The notes under the pieces were generated by a model that saw only the letters and a program-made list of their open reading frames with translations, was not told the DNA's origin and made no database searches. From Bacillota bacterium (GTDB taxonomy: Bacteria > Bacillota > UBA4882 > UBA8346), in NCBI GenBank assembly GCA_023426245.1, contig JAFABB010000046.1, positions 142,142-206,141 of the forward strand: DNA of 64,000 bases. The letters run 5' to 3'. A program made the translations under genes and the position numbers. Numbering within the stretch: position 1 is the first letter of the stretch; each line of letters opens with the position of its first letter. Below, in pieces: positions 45,552 through 54,410 of this stretch.

Positions 45552-45674
45552 GGGGCTCAGCATGGTAAAAAAATATGGGGACTGAGGTAGGTATACCCGG
45601 TTCTCAATAGATATTATTTTTGGAGATAGATCTTGGTTAAATGTTGATGGATCTGAAAAGAAAGGAGATGTCCA

Positions 45675-46556
45675 ATGACTTTGCATTTCATCAGCGATTA
45701 TAAAAATGATCCCAGGTACCGTCTTAGCTTCAATGAATTAGCCGGCAAAACCTTTGGGATTGATTTTGAAAGGTGGTATCAGCTTGGTTTCTGGAGCGAT
45801 GGTTATGTTTGTTACTCTTTTGCGGATACCAACCGGGTAGTGGCCAATGTATCAGTCTGCAGGATGGATATCATCCGAAAAGGAAACGGAATAAGCGCCG
45901 CGCAAATTGGAACGGTGATGACCGCTCCTGAATATCGGGGACAGGGGTTGGCGGCAAAACTCATGGACATTGTTTTGGAAGCCTATGAGAAAAAATGTGA
46001 ATTGATTTATCTATTTGCCAATAATAAAGCAGCGGGGTTTTATCCGAAATTCGGGTTTCGCCCGTCGATAAAAGAGTGGCAATATTTTGCTGAGATTCTA
46101 ACAGACGGGCGGTATCCCGGAAAGTATCGTAAACTGAATCTGCAGCTGAACGGCGATTTGAAGCTTTTGGTTGAGATGGTTAATGAAAGAGCAACAATAT
46201 TAGATATTTTTGATGTAGGACGTGGGGAAAGTATTTTGTTATGGCATTGTTTATATATTTTTTCCCATGATATCTATTATCTCGATGACTTGAGTGTTTT
46301 AGTCATAGCCAAAGTAACAAACGATACTTTGTATTTATATGATATAATTGGCCCGGAAAAAGTAGATTTTATCCCTGTTTTTCAAAGAATTGCATCCGTA
46401 GGTGTAAAAAAAGTGCGTTTTTATTTCACCCCGGATTTCCAGGATGTTGAGGGAATGTCTTCCCCCTATAAACCGGAGGATTATACATTTTTTGTCCGGT
46501 CTGACGCGATCTCTTTAAAGGGCCGATTTTTTTATCCCATCACGGCTCATGCTTAA
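45675..46556 (+). CDS. GNAT-family N-acetyltransferase (two-domain)
   Basis: A 293-residue protein. The N-terminal GNAT domain has IGTVMTAPEYRGQGLAAKLMDIVLEAY and FYPKFGFRP; the C-terminal half is a second degenerate domain, as in Eis-like proteins. AAAGGAG precedes the ATG. The acceptor is unknown. Confidence 0.85.
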   Translation: MTLHFISDYKNDPRYRLSFNELAGKTFGIDFERWYQLGFWSDGYVCYSFADTNRVVANVSVCRMDIIRKGNGISAAQIGTVMTAPEYRGQGLAAKLMDIVLEAYEKKCELIYLFANNKAAGFYPKFGFRPSIKEWQYFAEILTDGRYPGKYRKLNLQLNGDLKLLVEMVNERATILDIFDVGRGESILLWHCLYIFSHDIYYLDDLSVLVIAKVTNDTLYLYDIIGPEKVDFIPVFQRIASVGVKKVRFYFTPDFQDVEGMSSPYKPEDYTFFVRSDAISLKGRFFYPITAHA

Positions 46557-46705
46557 AATAGGAACAAGGAAAAGTAATGATTGAAATTTTGATGAGGTTT
46601 TTTGTGTAATGTATTCAGAATACTTAAGCTGCCGCTATGAAAAGTAATGGACAGAGTGATAGAATCCCCGTATAATAGAAAAAGTAATCAAAGGGGGGGC
46701 AGGCT

Positions 46706-48004
46706 ATGAGCTCGTGGAATGAGATGGATGACTCTAAGTTACAAATACTCCATGATAGTTTATTAAAACAATACAAAGATATTCAAGACCAAAAGCTGAA
46801 GTTGGATATGTCGCGGGGTAAACCCTGTAACGCACAATTGGATCTTTCTACGGGGCTAATCAATTGTCTCGGCGAGACCGATTATAAATCTTCCGATGGA
46901 GTTGACTGTCGAAATTACGGCGGCCTGGACGGTATCCCCGATGTTAAAAAACTTTTGGCTTGGATTTTAGAGGTTGATCCCGGGGAATTAATCCTCGGAG
47001 GCAATTCGAGCCTAACCATAATGTATGATTTTATTGCCAGGGCTATGTTACGCGGATTACCGGGGAGCGAATTACCTTGGGGCAAGTTGCCGGAGGTTAA
47101 ATTTCTTTGTCCTAGCCCCGGTTATGATAGGCATTTTGCCATTTGTGAGTATTTTGGGATTACCATGATTCCTGTTCCCTACGTGGCAGATGGTCCGGAT
47201 ATGGACCAGATCGAACAACTGGCAGCGGATGATCCAACCATCAAAGGTATCTGGTGTGTACCCAAATACAGTAATCCAACCGGAATTACCTATTCCGATG
47301 GAGTTGTGGAAAGACTGGCGAAAATGCCGGTTAAAGCAGGGGATTTTCGGATTTTTTGGGATAATGCCTATGCAATCCATCATTTGACAGAGGCTCAGGA
47401 CCGGCTGCTCAATATTTTAGAAGCTTGTAAAAAAGCGGGCCATCCGGATAGGGCTATTTTGTTCGGATCAACTTCCAAAATCAGCTTTGCCGGAGCAGGT
47501 ATCGCAATGATAGCAGGCAGTGAAACCAATATGAACTGGCTCAAAAAACAACTTGCCATTCAGACCATTGGCCCCGATAAATTAAATCAGCTGCGGCATT
47601 TGCGGTTTTTCAAAGATCGGGCCGGGATTGAGGCCCATATGCGTCGTCATGCCGCCATTATTAAACCCAAATTTGATATGGTTTTGGCAACTTTAAACGA
47701 TAAACTGGGAGGAAAAGCTTTGGCATCCTGGAGTAATCCTCACGGAGGCTATTTTATCAGTCTCAATACTTTGCCCGGATGCGCTCAAGAGGTAATTGCC
47801 AAGGCCGGGCAGGCAGGAGTTGTTTTGACCAATGCTGGAGCTACTTTTCCTTACGGCAAAGATCCGGAGGACCGTAATATCCGGATTGCTCCTACATTTC
47901 CGCCGATGGCAGAGTTGCAAAAAGCAATGGAGTTGGTGGCTGTTTGTATTGAATTGGTTAGTGCCGGGCAAGAGTTGCGGAGAAGAGGGTTGCTTCCTTC
48001 GTAA
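46706..48004 (+). CDS. Aspartate/alanine-type aminotransferase, class Ic (MocR-like)
   Basis: A 432-residue PLP enzyme: LDMSRGKPCNAQLDLS, YGGLDGIPDVKKLLAW, CPSPGYDRHF, NPTGITYSD, FWDNAYAIHHL, and the PLP lysine in STSKISFAGAG. The stretch is typical of the Aminotran_MocR group known for aspartate aminotransferase activity. A GTATTCAGAATAC palindrome lies in the upstream intergenic region (46611-46623). AAAGGGGGGG precedes the ATG. Confidence 0.92.
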   Translation: MSSWNEMDDSKLQILHDSLLKQYKDIQDQKLKLDMSRGKPCNAQLDLSTGLINCLGETDYKSSDGVDCRNYGGLDGIPDVKKLLAWILEVDPGELILGGNSSLTIMYDFIARAMLRGLPGSELPWGKLPEVKFLCPSPGYDRHFAICEYFGITMIPVPYVADGPDMDQIEQLAADDPTIKGIWCVPKYSNPTGITYSDGVVERLAKMPVKAGDFRIFWDNAYAIHHLTEAQDRLLNILEACKKAGHPDRAILFGSTSKISFAGAGIAMIAGSETNMNWLKKQLAIQTIGPDKLNQLRHLRFFKDRAGIEAHMRRHAAIIKPKFDMVLATLNDKLGGKALASWSNPHGGYFISLNTLPGCAQEVIAKAGQAGVVLTNAGATFPYGKDPEDRNIRIAPTFPPMAELQKAMELVAVCIELVSAGQELRRRGLLPS

Positions 48005-48127
48005 TTTCGGAAATGAAAAAACAAATGGCAGAACTGCTGTAAAATCTGGGGAAAATCAAAATCGGCATCATAACGGAATCAAATCCAAAGGATAATCAGG
48101 AAACTTTCATTATAGTTATTTGGTAAC

Positions 48128-48156
48128 TTGAGACGTTATGACGAAGGAATTATAAT
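48128..48156 (+). promoter_or_regulatory. Promoter of a short transcript
   Basis: TTGAGA (48128-48133) and a perfect TATAAT (48151-48156) with a 17-bp spacer. The RNA should start at about 48163. Confidence 0.8.
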
Positions 48157-48162
48157 GAAATT

Positions 48163-48288
48163 GCGGTTTCCGGAGCCGACTTTCGAAAGAAAGGAGTGAT
48201 TTTCTGGTGAAGATTACAATGGAGGTGGCTGTCGTCTGACAGCCGAAGGGTGCGACGGGCTTATTGTCCGGCCACCCTTTTAATTTTA
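48163..48288 (+). ncRNA. Short stand-alone transcript with 10-codon ORF and terminator
   Basis: Between a near-consensus promoter and a terminator (GGGTG 48248-48252 with CACCC 48273-48277, T-rich tail) lie about 120 nt. They hold AAGGAGTG, a 10-codon ORF (48207-48239) and a hairpin GGCTGTC / GACAGCC (48227-48244) that overlaps its stop codon. GGTGGC (48224-48229) could also pair with GCCACC at the terminator, an attenuation-like choice. No gene follows for 330 bp. It may be a small RNA, a leader, or a microprotein gene. Confidence 0.6.
48207..48239 (+). CDS. 10-codon ORF
   Basis: GTG start with AAGGAGTG at suitable distance, encoding MKITMEVAVV. The stop codon is inside a stable hairpin. 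It may be a leader peptide or a microprotein. Confidence 0.4.
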   Translation: MKITMEVAVV

Positions 48289-48333
48289 GTTGGTTATAAG
48301 GATAAGTCCGCTTTAAACTTGGCAGACTCCTTT

Positions 48334-48367
48334 TTCGCGTCTTTTGGTGTATCGCGTGGTCGATGAT
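48334..48367. repeat. Dispersed TTCGTG-type intergenic repeat, copy 2
   Basis: Contains TTCGCG, TTTTGGTG, ATCGCGTGG and TCGATGAT in order, a diverged relative of the copy at about 23000-23033. Confidence 0.4.
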
Positions 48368-48618
48368 CCCATCTTTTTCAAACCAAGAAAAGCGCGAAAT
48401 TACGCGTAACCATCAAACCGCCCGTGCCAAAACCGGCAGGCAAAAACCCGGAATAGACATATTCCCATGGCCAAGCGCCCGCCTATCCGGCCCATTATCT
48501 TCCCCGTGCGTGCTGTTTCATCTTGATAATCCGTTCAGATAATCTATCAATGGAAAAGAAGGCGAAACAATTAAAAAGGATTTTAGCATAAATCCTTGAT
48601 GAAAGAGGAGGGTAACGA

Positions 48619-49475
48619 ATGTTCGCCGAGCTAAGAGAAATTAATAGAAAACCTGCACCGTTTGAGTTTTATACGGCGACTGAGTTATGGACTAATGAGC
48701 ATACGTCTCAAAAAATGTTGGAATATCATTTGAACGAATCGATTGACGCGGCGTCAAGGAATATCCACTTTATTAACCATTCGGCGGAATGGATAGTTGG
48801 CCATTTTGCCATCAACAGTACCTCCAATATTATCGACTTTGGTTGTGGTCCTGGTTTATATACTTCCCGGTTTGCTCAAGCAGGAGCAAAAGTGACGGGG
48901 ATTGATTTTTCAAAGCGGTCTCTTGATTATGCAGAAAATGAAGCTAGGAGAAATGGTTTGAATATCAATTATATCTGCTCCAATTATCTGGAGTTTCATA
49001 CGGAAGAAAGATATGATCTGATTACCCTGATTATGTGTGATTATTGTACCTTGAGCCCTTTGCAGAGGAAGCGATTATTGACTCAACTTCATCGTTTGTT
49101 AAAACCGAACGGTTCGATTCTATTCGATGGATATTCTTTAAAATATTTTCAGGAAAACCGGGAATTTGCAATCTATGAACGGAATCAACTGAACCAATTC
49201 TGGTCGCCCAATGATTATTATTGTTTTGTAAACCGCTTTAAATATGAATCGGAAAATCTTATTCTTGATAAATATACAATCATCGAAGAAAACTCGCAAA
49301 AAATATATATAATTGGTTTCAGTGTTTCAATACGGAAATGATTGAATTAGAACTTACAGAGAATGGTCTGGAAGTGAAAGAATTATTTTCAGATGTGGCG
49401 GGAGCTCCTTTTCTAAGTGATTCAAGGGAGTTTGCAATTGTTGCCCAAAGAATAGCGGAAGATTCAATGGGATGA
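48619..49475 (+). pseudogene. SAM-dependent methyltransferase, frameshifted at an AT repeat
   Basis: The first 240 codons encode a class I methyltransferase: IIDFGCGPGLYTSRFAQAG (motif I), TGIDFSKRS, LITLIMCDYC, LLKPNGSILFD. The frame then ends at 49341. The expected C-terminal tail (NWFQCFNTEMIELELTENGL, then ELFSDVAGAPF) continues in another frame to 49475. The switch lies at ATATATAT (49303-49310); removing one AT pair restores one frame of about 285 residues. It may be a real slip, phase variation or an error. The promoter-proximal site GAGGAGGG is strong. Confidence 0.75.
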
Positions 49476-49486
49476 TTTTAACGATA

Positions 49487-49630
49487 GGGACTGTCTCAAA
49501 AGGAAATTCATGCCCGCGGGCACGCCTGATAAAGCGCGTACACGCGAGAAATACAATATATTGAAATCTACAGATTTAATTGAATATCTCGTATTTCTGA
49601 TTGAGTTTGAATTGCTTTTTAGACAGCCCC
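49487..49630. mobile_element. MITE-like element, 144 bp
   Basis: The ends are GGGACTGTCTCAAAAGG and CTTTTTAGACAGCCCC, matching the insertion-sequence end at 63878. Its interior shares AAATACAA, TATT.AAATC and ATTTCT stretches with the element at 60129-60241, so they are copies of one family. It stops 6 bp before the end of the metallophosphoesterase gene. Confidence 0.75.
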
Positions 49631-49635
49631 TGCTT

Positions 49636-50997
49636 TTAAAATTTGATGATTACGTTATTGTCCGGTGGGGGTGTGTCGTTATAGAGAGAATACAGGAAAT
49701 TGCCGAGTAATCTGATTTTTTGATTATAAGATGCCTGTAATTTAGACACCAAATTACTGCGGGTCGTGTCATAGACTTCATCGCCGACAAAATGGGATTT
49801 TAAGGCGTCGGCTATCAGGGCTTGCAATGTAAATGTAGGTGTTAATTTAACAGCTGCCAATTGACCAGCGGCGATTTTGGCATCCTTCAATGCCATTCCC
49901 CGTTTGACAAACAAATCGGTCAGAAATTGGGGTACCATCTCCGATATACCATGGGATAGAAAATCTGCGGCATATTGGGGAAAGGGTTTCCCTTGCGTAT
50001 TGTAATCGATTTCGCGAATGGTTTCCGTTTCAATATCGATTTTGTCACGGGTTAATTCAATCAACCGGTAGGGGCAGGGATAGGTTACCAGGGAGCCGGT
50101 TTCAATATCGTAAATCGATTGATTGTTTTTTGTCTGCGTGGTGGCTATGTCCTGGGCGTGGAAATGCCCGGTGAAAATGACCTTCATTCCCATATCGGCA
50201 AACTTTCCAGCAATATTCTCCCAATCATCGACGATGTAATTGCTGAACAAAGTTTTTTCGGTACTGAAATGGGGCATTAATCCATGATGCATCATGCCAA
50301 AAACCATGATATTTTGTTCCCGGGCTGCCTTAAGTTGATCGAAAATCCAACTCAAACGTTTGGCGTTCAAGCCGGATCCGGTAACCGGGATTCCCTTATT
50401 TTTGTTATTGTCATAGGAACAGGAGTCAATAGCGAGTATCCAGAGGCCAGGAACGGGCTGAACAACGTAGCTGAGGGAGTCCGGGTCCTGGGCTATGGCT
50501 TGATCATATCCGTAATCATGATATATTTCACGAAAATCATCCGGGGTTATCCGATCGACAGGGATGGTTTTACTGCCCTCGTATTGAACAGCCTTGGGGT
50601 TATTAATATCATGGTTTCCCGGAACAACATATACCTGTTTTCCATCATCCCTAAGCTCTTTCAAACAAGCAGCCACTTGGGTATGGGATAACTTTTCGCC
50701 GTCTTTGGTCAGATCACCGGTGACGAGGACGATTTGGGAATCGGTTTTTCTGATGCTTTCTACGGTTTTGCTGAGGATAGCCTTACTTTCCGCCAAAAGT
50801 TTTCGGTCGTGGGCCAGATACGTATCAAATGCTTGGCCTTCTTTGACATACTCGGGTGCGAAATAGTGCGGATCGGAAAAAACCGCCAGCTTAACTTTTA
50901 CTGATGGGTCGGCCCAGATAGGGGTCGAAAGAACGGCGCCGATCATCACAATGAAGATGAATGTTGGAATGAAAAGATTTCTGGCGCTTTTCAACAT
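49636..50997 (-). CDS. Secreted calcineurin-like metallophosphoesterase
   Basis: A 453-residue protein with a signal peptide and a metallophosphoesterase domain: FSDPHYFAPE, TGDLTKDGE, PGNHDINN, MMHHGL, FTGHFHAQD (the five metal-binding blocks). It hydrolyses phosphoesters outside the membrane; the substrate is unknown. The nearest upstream signal on its strand is a T-box leader 195 bp away, which is unexpected for such an enzyme. Confidence 0.9.
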   Translation of the reverse strand: MLKSARNLFIPTFIFIVMIGAVLSTPIWADPSVKVKLAVFSDPHYFAPEYVKEGQAFDTYLAHDRKLLAESKAILSKTVESIRKTDSQIVLVTGDLTKDGEKLSHTQVAACLKELRDDGKQVYVVPGNHDINNPKAVQYEGSKTIPVDRITPDDFREIYHDYGYDQAIAQDPDSLSYVVQPVPGLWILAIDSCSYDNNKNKGIPVTGSGLNAKRLSWIFDQLKAAREQNIMVFGMMHHGLMPHFSTEKTLFSNYIVDDWENIAGKFADMGMKVIFTGHFHAQDIATTQTKNNQSIYDIETGSLVTYPCPYRLIELTRDKIDIETETIREIDYNTQGKPFPQYAADFLSHGISEMVPQFLTDLFVKRGMALKDAKIAAGQLAAVKLTPTFTLQALIADALKSHFVGDEVYDTTRSNLVSKLQASYNQKIRLLGNFLYSLYNDTPPPDNNVIIKF

Positions 50998-51192
50998 GAA
51001 ATCAGCCTCCTAGGAATGGATTCTACCGGAACTTCATTCGGCATTTTTTATGTAAAGCAGAAAACCATCATAACGCCCATATTTGTACTATCTATATGTG
51101 CGTGACTTGACGGGAATGGTCTCTATTTCAAACTATTTTGACAGGATTGGATTTTTTTGAAGCGGTAAAACCTTATCACCTCTTTGCGATTT

Positions 51193-51475
51193 AAAAAAAG
51201 CCATCTATCCCCAAATACTATGGGACAGATGGCGATATCTGCGGTACCACCCAAATTGGCTAAACGACGGATTGCCGTAGCCCGCTCATCATCATGACAT
51301 TAATTCAGGTCTGATTGATAACGGGTGGGATTTCCGGCAGTTCCTACATCGGGCTGTGGCGTTTCGGACTGCGCTCCCGGGGCCATTCGTTCTTAACGCC
51401 TATACTACATTCTCATCAACAGCGGTTTTCTGTTATAGTTTGTTACGAGTTGCTTTTCCCGGTCATCGTTTTTGA
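51193..51475 (-). ncRNA. T-box leader with terminator
   Basis: Read on the minus strand the element begins with GATGACCGGGAAAAGCA (stem I base and AGUA-like motif), has GGGAGCGCAGTCCGAAA as the stem I 3' side, and then the T-box antiterminator sequence GGGTGGTACCGC (51252-51241). A terminator follows (GCCATCTGTCCC / GGGGATAGATGGC, seven T, 51233-51193). T-boxes sense uncharged tRNA. The specifier region reads GAATGGCC, so UGG (Trp) or AUG (Met) are candidates, but I could not fix it. Confidence 0.88.
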
Positions 51476-51487
51476 GTATTTATATTA

Positions 51488-51516
51488 ATCATAGTACTTT
51501 CATAAAACTTTAGCAA
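51488..51516 (-). promoter_or_regulatory. Promoter of the T-box RNA
   Basis: On the minus strand TTGCTA (51516-51511) and TATGAT (51493-51488) with a 17-bp spacer. The start falls just before the T-box. Confidence 0.7.
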
Positions 51517-51613
51517 TAAGTTTGTAATGAATTAGGATTGAAAAAAATTTCCGAATTGTTTACAATCAGTAATAGCTAATGAATAAGAATTAGCTAATGA
51601 TGGAGCGATAACC

Positions 51614-52365
51614 ATGGAAGTTCCCTCAACTGAAATCCAAAACAATTTCGGCACATACTTAAAGTTGGCCCAGGTGGAGGAGGTCTTTGTAACCCGCAAC
51701 GGGAAAAAAATTGCGGTATTAAAGTTCTGGAATGAAATGAGCGGTGAATTCCTGAATGCCGCTGAAAGCGGGGTAAAATACCAGGATGACCGGATGCGAA
51801 TATCGGCGGAAGAGTTTTCGAAGTTGACGGCGAGCAGTGACAACCGCTATGAATTAATCGACGGCCAAATTTACCAACTGGCTTCCCCGTCGTTTGAACA
51901 CCAACGGATTCTTGGGGGAGATATTTAATCAGTTCCATCATTGGCTTCAAGAGAAGAAATGCAAGCCGGTTATGGCTCCCTTTGAGGTGATATTGTTCAA
52001 TAACGACTTACCCAATATCGTTCAGCCCGATCTGAATCATTATCTACGATTTTGAAAAAATCGACGGCCAGGGGAAATATAACGGGATCCCGGCGCTGGT
52101 GGTGGAAATTCTTTCTGAAATCACCCGTAGCAAGGATATGCTCACGAAACTTAACCTATATATGGGCGGCGGAGTCAAAGAGTACTGGATCGTAAGTCCC
52201 TGGAGCCGGGAAATTTATATATACAATTTCGAATCGGGCAGGATCCAAAATTACCGGGTTTTTAAGGGTTCCGAACAGGCAGGATCCGGAGTTCTCCAAG
52301 GTTTGAATGTCCCACTGGAAAAGGTGTTCCCGACGGAGCAGGCAAATAAAAAGGAAGTTTTTTAA
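51614..52365 (+). pseudogene. Phd/YefM antitoxin-domain fused to Uma2 (DUF820) nuclease, broken
   Basis: The frame from 51614 gives a Phd-like domain (STEIQNNFGTYLKLAQVEEV, VTRNGKKIAVL) followed by the start of an Uma2-type PD-(D/E)XK domain (YELIDGQIYQLASP). It breaks at GGGGG (51914-51918), continues in a second frame (ending with NIVQPDL) and breaks again near 52035. It then continues in the third frame (IPALVVEILSEITRSKDMLTK, GGGVKEYWIVSP) to 52365. Two single-base insertions explain both breaks. Uma2 proteins are putative endonucleases that multiply in genomes. Confidence 0.75.
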
Positions 52366-52502
52366 GATATATCAAAAAAAGCTTCTAACGGTCATGATGC
52401 TTGAAGCCAAAGATCTGGAAACCTTGGAAGATAGGATTAAAGATGCCAATTTGACGCCAAGGTATCTTTGGAGCCATAAAATCACCGGAAAGGATGAATG
52501 GC

Positions 52503-52940
52503 ATGGTGAAAGTAAATTTTTACGATTTAAATCATGTTGGGAATGATGATTTCAAGTTTGCCGTCATTGTTTCCCGTTATAACGACAAATGGGTGTTGTG
52601 TAAGCATAAAGAAAGATTCACTTACGAAATTCCCGGCGGACACCGGGAAAAAGACGAATGGATTGCGGACGCTGCCAAACGGGAACTCTGGGAGGAAACC
52701 GGCGCTACGGATTTCAGGTTGTTTCCGGTTTGTGCATACGCAGTTGAGACCGGCGCTGAAGAGACTTTTGGGATGCTATATTTTGCGGAGATAACAGCCC
52801 TAGGAAAATTACCGGATTTGGAGATTGAACAGATCGAATTCTTTGAAAAGTTTCCGGCTCATGATCTTACTTACCCACGGATACAACCGGAGTTATTTGA
52901 GAAAGTTCAGGAATTTTTACAAGGAAGAACCATTTTCTGA
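52503..52940 (+). CDS. NUDIX hydrolase
   Basis: A 145-residue protein with a full Nudix box GGHREKDEWIADAAKRELWE then ETGA. The layout fits 8-oxo-dGTP-type or related nucleoside-diphosphate hydrolases. The ATG at 52503 lies 9 nt after GGAAAGG; the in-frame ATG at 52494 overlaps that site. Confidence 0.9.
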   Translation: MVKVNFYDLNHVGNDDFKFAVIVSRYNDKWVLCKHKERFTYEIPGGHREKDEWIADAAKRELWEETGATDFRLFPVCAYAVETGAEETFGMLYFAEITALGKLPDLEIEQIEFFEKFPAHDLTYPRIQPELFEKVQEFLQGRTIF

Positions 52941-52953
52941 GGAGTTCCCTTTG

Positions 52954-53829
52954 ATGCGTACCGAAAATAAAGTTTTGAATCAATTGCTCGGTTTTGCCAA
53001 GGAAGAAAATCAAGTACGGGCAGTATTGTGGAATGGTTCGCGGGTTAATCCCAATGTAAAGAAAGACATTTTTTGCGATTATGATGTAGTTTTTTCTGTC
53101 ATTGAACCGGGGTATTTTCTGAGAAATCAGGATTGGATCCGGCAATTTGGGGATTTGATCATCATGCAGCAGAATGATTGCATGGTCGGCGGTACAAATG
53201 CTTATATTTTTTTGATGCAATTTACCGATGGCGTGCGAATCGATTTGTCATTTCATTCGATTGAGGTCATCACCGAGAGCGTTCGCCGCGATAGTCTAAC
53301 CAAGGTTTTGCTGGACAAAGACAACCGTATACCACTTCTTGATGCCCCCAATGAATCCGTTTATTATGTCAAAAAGCCCAGTATCGGAGAGTTCTCCAAG
53401 GCTGTAAATGAAGCCTGGTGGATTCAAACTTATGTGGCCAAAGGTATTTGGCGGGGTGAATTGCCGCTTGTCAAACGGATGTTTGACGGGATCTTGATGG
53501 ATTGCCTGATTAAGCTTTTATCATGGCAGGTGGGTTTAGAGAAAGACTGGCAGGTGAATGTGGGTAAGTGTGGCCGGTGGCTTAAAAAATATTTACCCCC
53601 CGATATTTACGGGGAGTTCGTTACAATTTACCCCGGAACGGATGATGAAGAAATCTGGCAAGCTTTGGCTGCTTACGGTAAATTCGTTCGTAAAATAGGC
53701 GTAAAAGTGGCCGAAGGGTTAGGGTATATTTATCCGATGCAGGATGATATCAATGTCGGCAGGTATTTACAAGAAATACACCACCAGTTACCTAAAAGAT
53801 GCAATAAAAAAGGGAAGGATGTTAAATGA
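52954..53829 (+). CDS. Aminoglycoside 6-adenylyltransferase-like nucleotidyltransferase
   Basis: A 291-residue protein of the ANT(6)/AadE-AadK family: LWNGSRVNPNVKKDIFCDYD (nucleotidyltransferase G-S...D-x-D), GVRIDLSFHSIE, and the helical C-terminal region. Family members adenylate streptomycin at O-6. Chromosomal copies need not give resistance. GAGGAG precedes the ATG at 52954. It overlaps the next gene by 4 bp. Confidence 0.87.
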   Translation: MRTENKVLNQLLGFAKEENQVRAVLWNGSRVNPNVKKDIFCDYDVVFSVIEPGYFLRNQDWIRQFGDLIIMQQNDCMVGGTNAYIFLMQFTDGVRIDLSFHSIEVITESVRRDSLTKVLLDKDNRIPLLDAPNESVYYVKKPSIGEFSKAVNEAWWIQTYVAKGIWRGELPLVKRMFDGILMDCLIKLLSWQVGLEKDWQVNVGKCGRWLKKYLPPDIYGEFVTIYPGTDDEEIWQALAAYGKFVRKIGVKVAEGLGYIYPMQDDINVGRYLQEIHHQLPKRCNKKGKDVK

Positions 53830-54281
53830 CGATGGAAGACATCGCCGGTACCATTGGTTACTGCGGCTTAGTGTGCAAGTTATGCGGACTTTGTGACGGT
53901 TGCAAATCGGAAAATAATCGTTGCGGTAAACAATCATCTCCCGAAGGATGTTATCAGCATGACTGTTGCATTGGAAAGGGGCTGGCCGGATGCTGGGAAT
54001 GTCCTGGCTTTCCTTGCGATAAGGACATGTTCGCTGCTGAAAATATCCGGTTGAAGGCTTTTGTCCGTTGCGCCAGGGAAGACGGAGTGAACAAGCTGGC
54101 GGAGTATTTGCTCAAAAACTCTGAAAACGGAATCCGCTATCACTGGGACAGTGGACTAACCGGCGATTACGACGGTTTGGAAAGTGAAGATGAGGTTCTT
54201 GTGAAGCTGCGAACCGGGAAGAGTGACATTGATTGTGTTGACAAGCTTGATGAATCTGGAAGAGATCGAAGCCGTTTATAA
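53826..54281 (+). CDS. DUF3795 Cys-rich protein
   Basis: A 151-residue protein with a Cys-rich N terminus (GYCGLVCKLCGLCDGC, then CYQHDCC and CWECPGFPCDKD), implying bound zinc or iron-sulfur. The function is unknown. It is coupled to the adenylyltransferase by a 4-bp overlap. Confidence 0.85.
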   Translation: MTMEDIAGTIGYCGLVCKLCGLCDGCKSENNRCGKQSSPEGCYQHDCCIGKGLAGCWECPGFPCDKDMFAAENIRLKAFVRCAREDGVNKLAEYLLKNSENGIRYHWDSGLTGDYDGLESEDEVLVKLRTGKSDIDCVDKLDESGRDRSRL

Positions 54282-54410
54282 TGAGTCCGTTGATTGGTTG
54301 AACATCTTCTGGTTCTTTGCTTTTAAATTATGTTATAATGTTCTTAATTATTTTTTGGGTTGTAACTTTTTCCTTTGCAAACAGAGGACCAAACTAGAAC
54401 CACTGGAAGT

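Noticed and set aside
46611..46623. GTATTCAGAATAC palindrome compared with the LacI operators at 9300
   Set aside because: The half-sites are in reversed order and spacing differs from TTGAATACGTATTCAA, so I do not treat it as a site for the same regulator.
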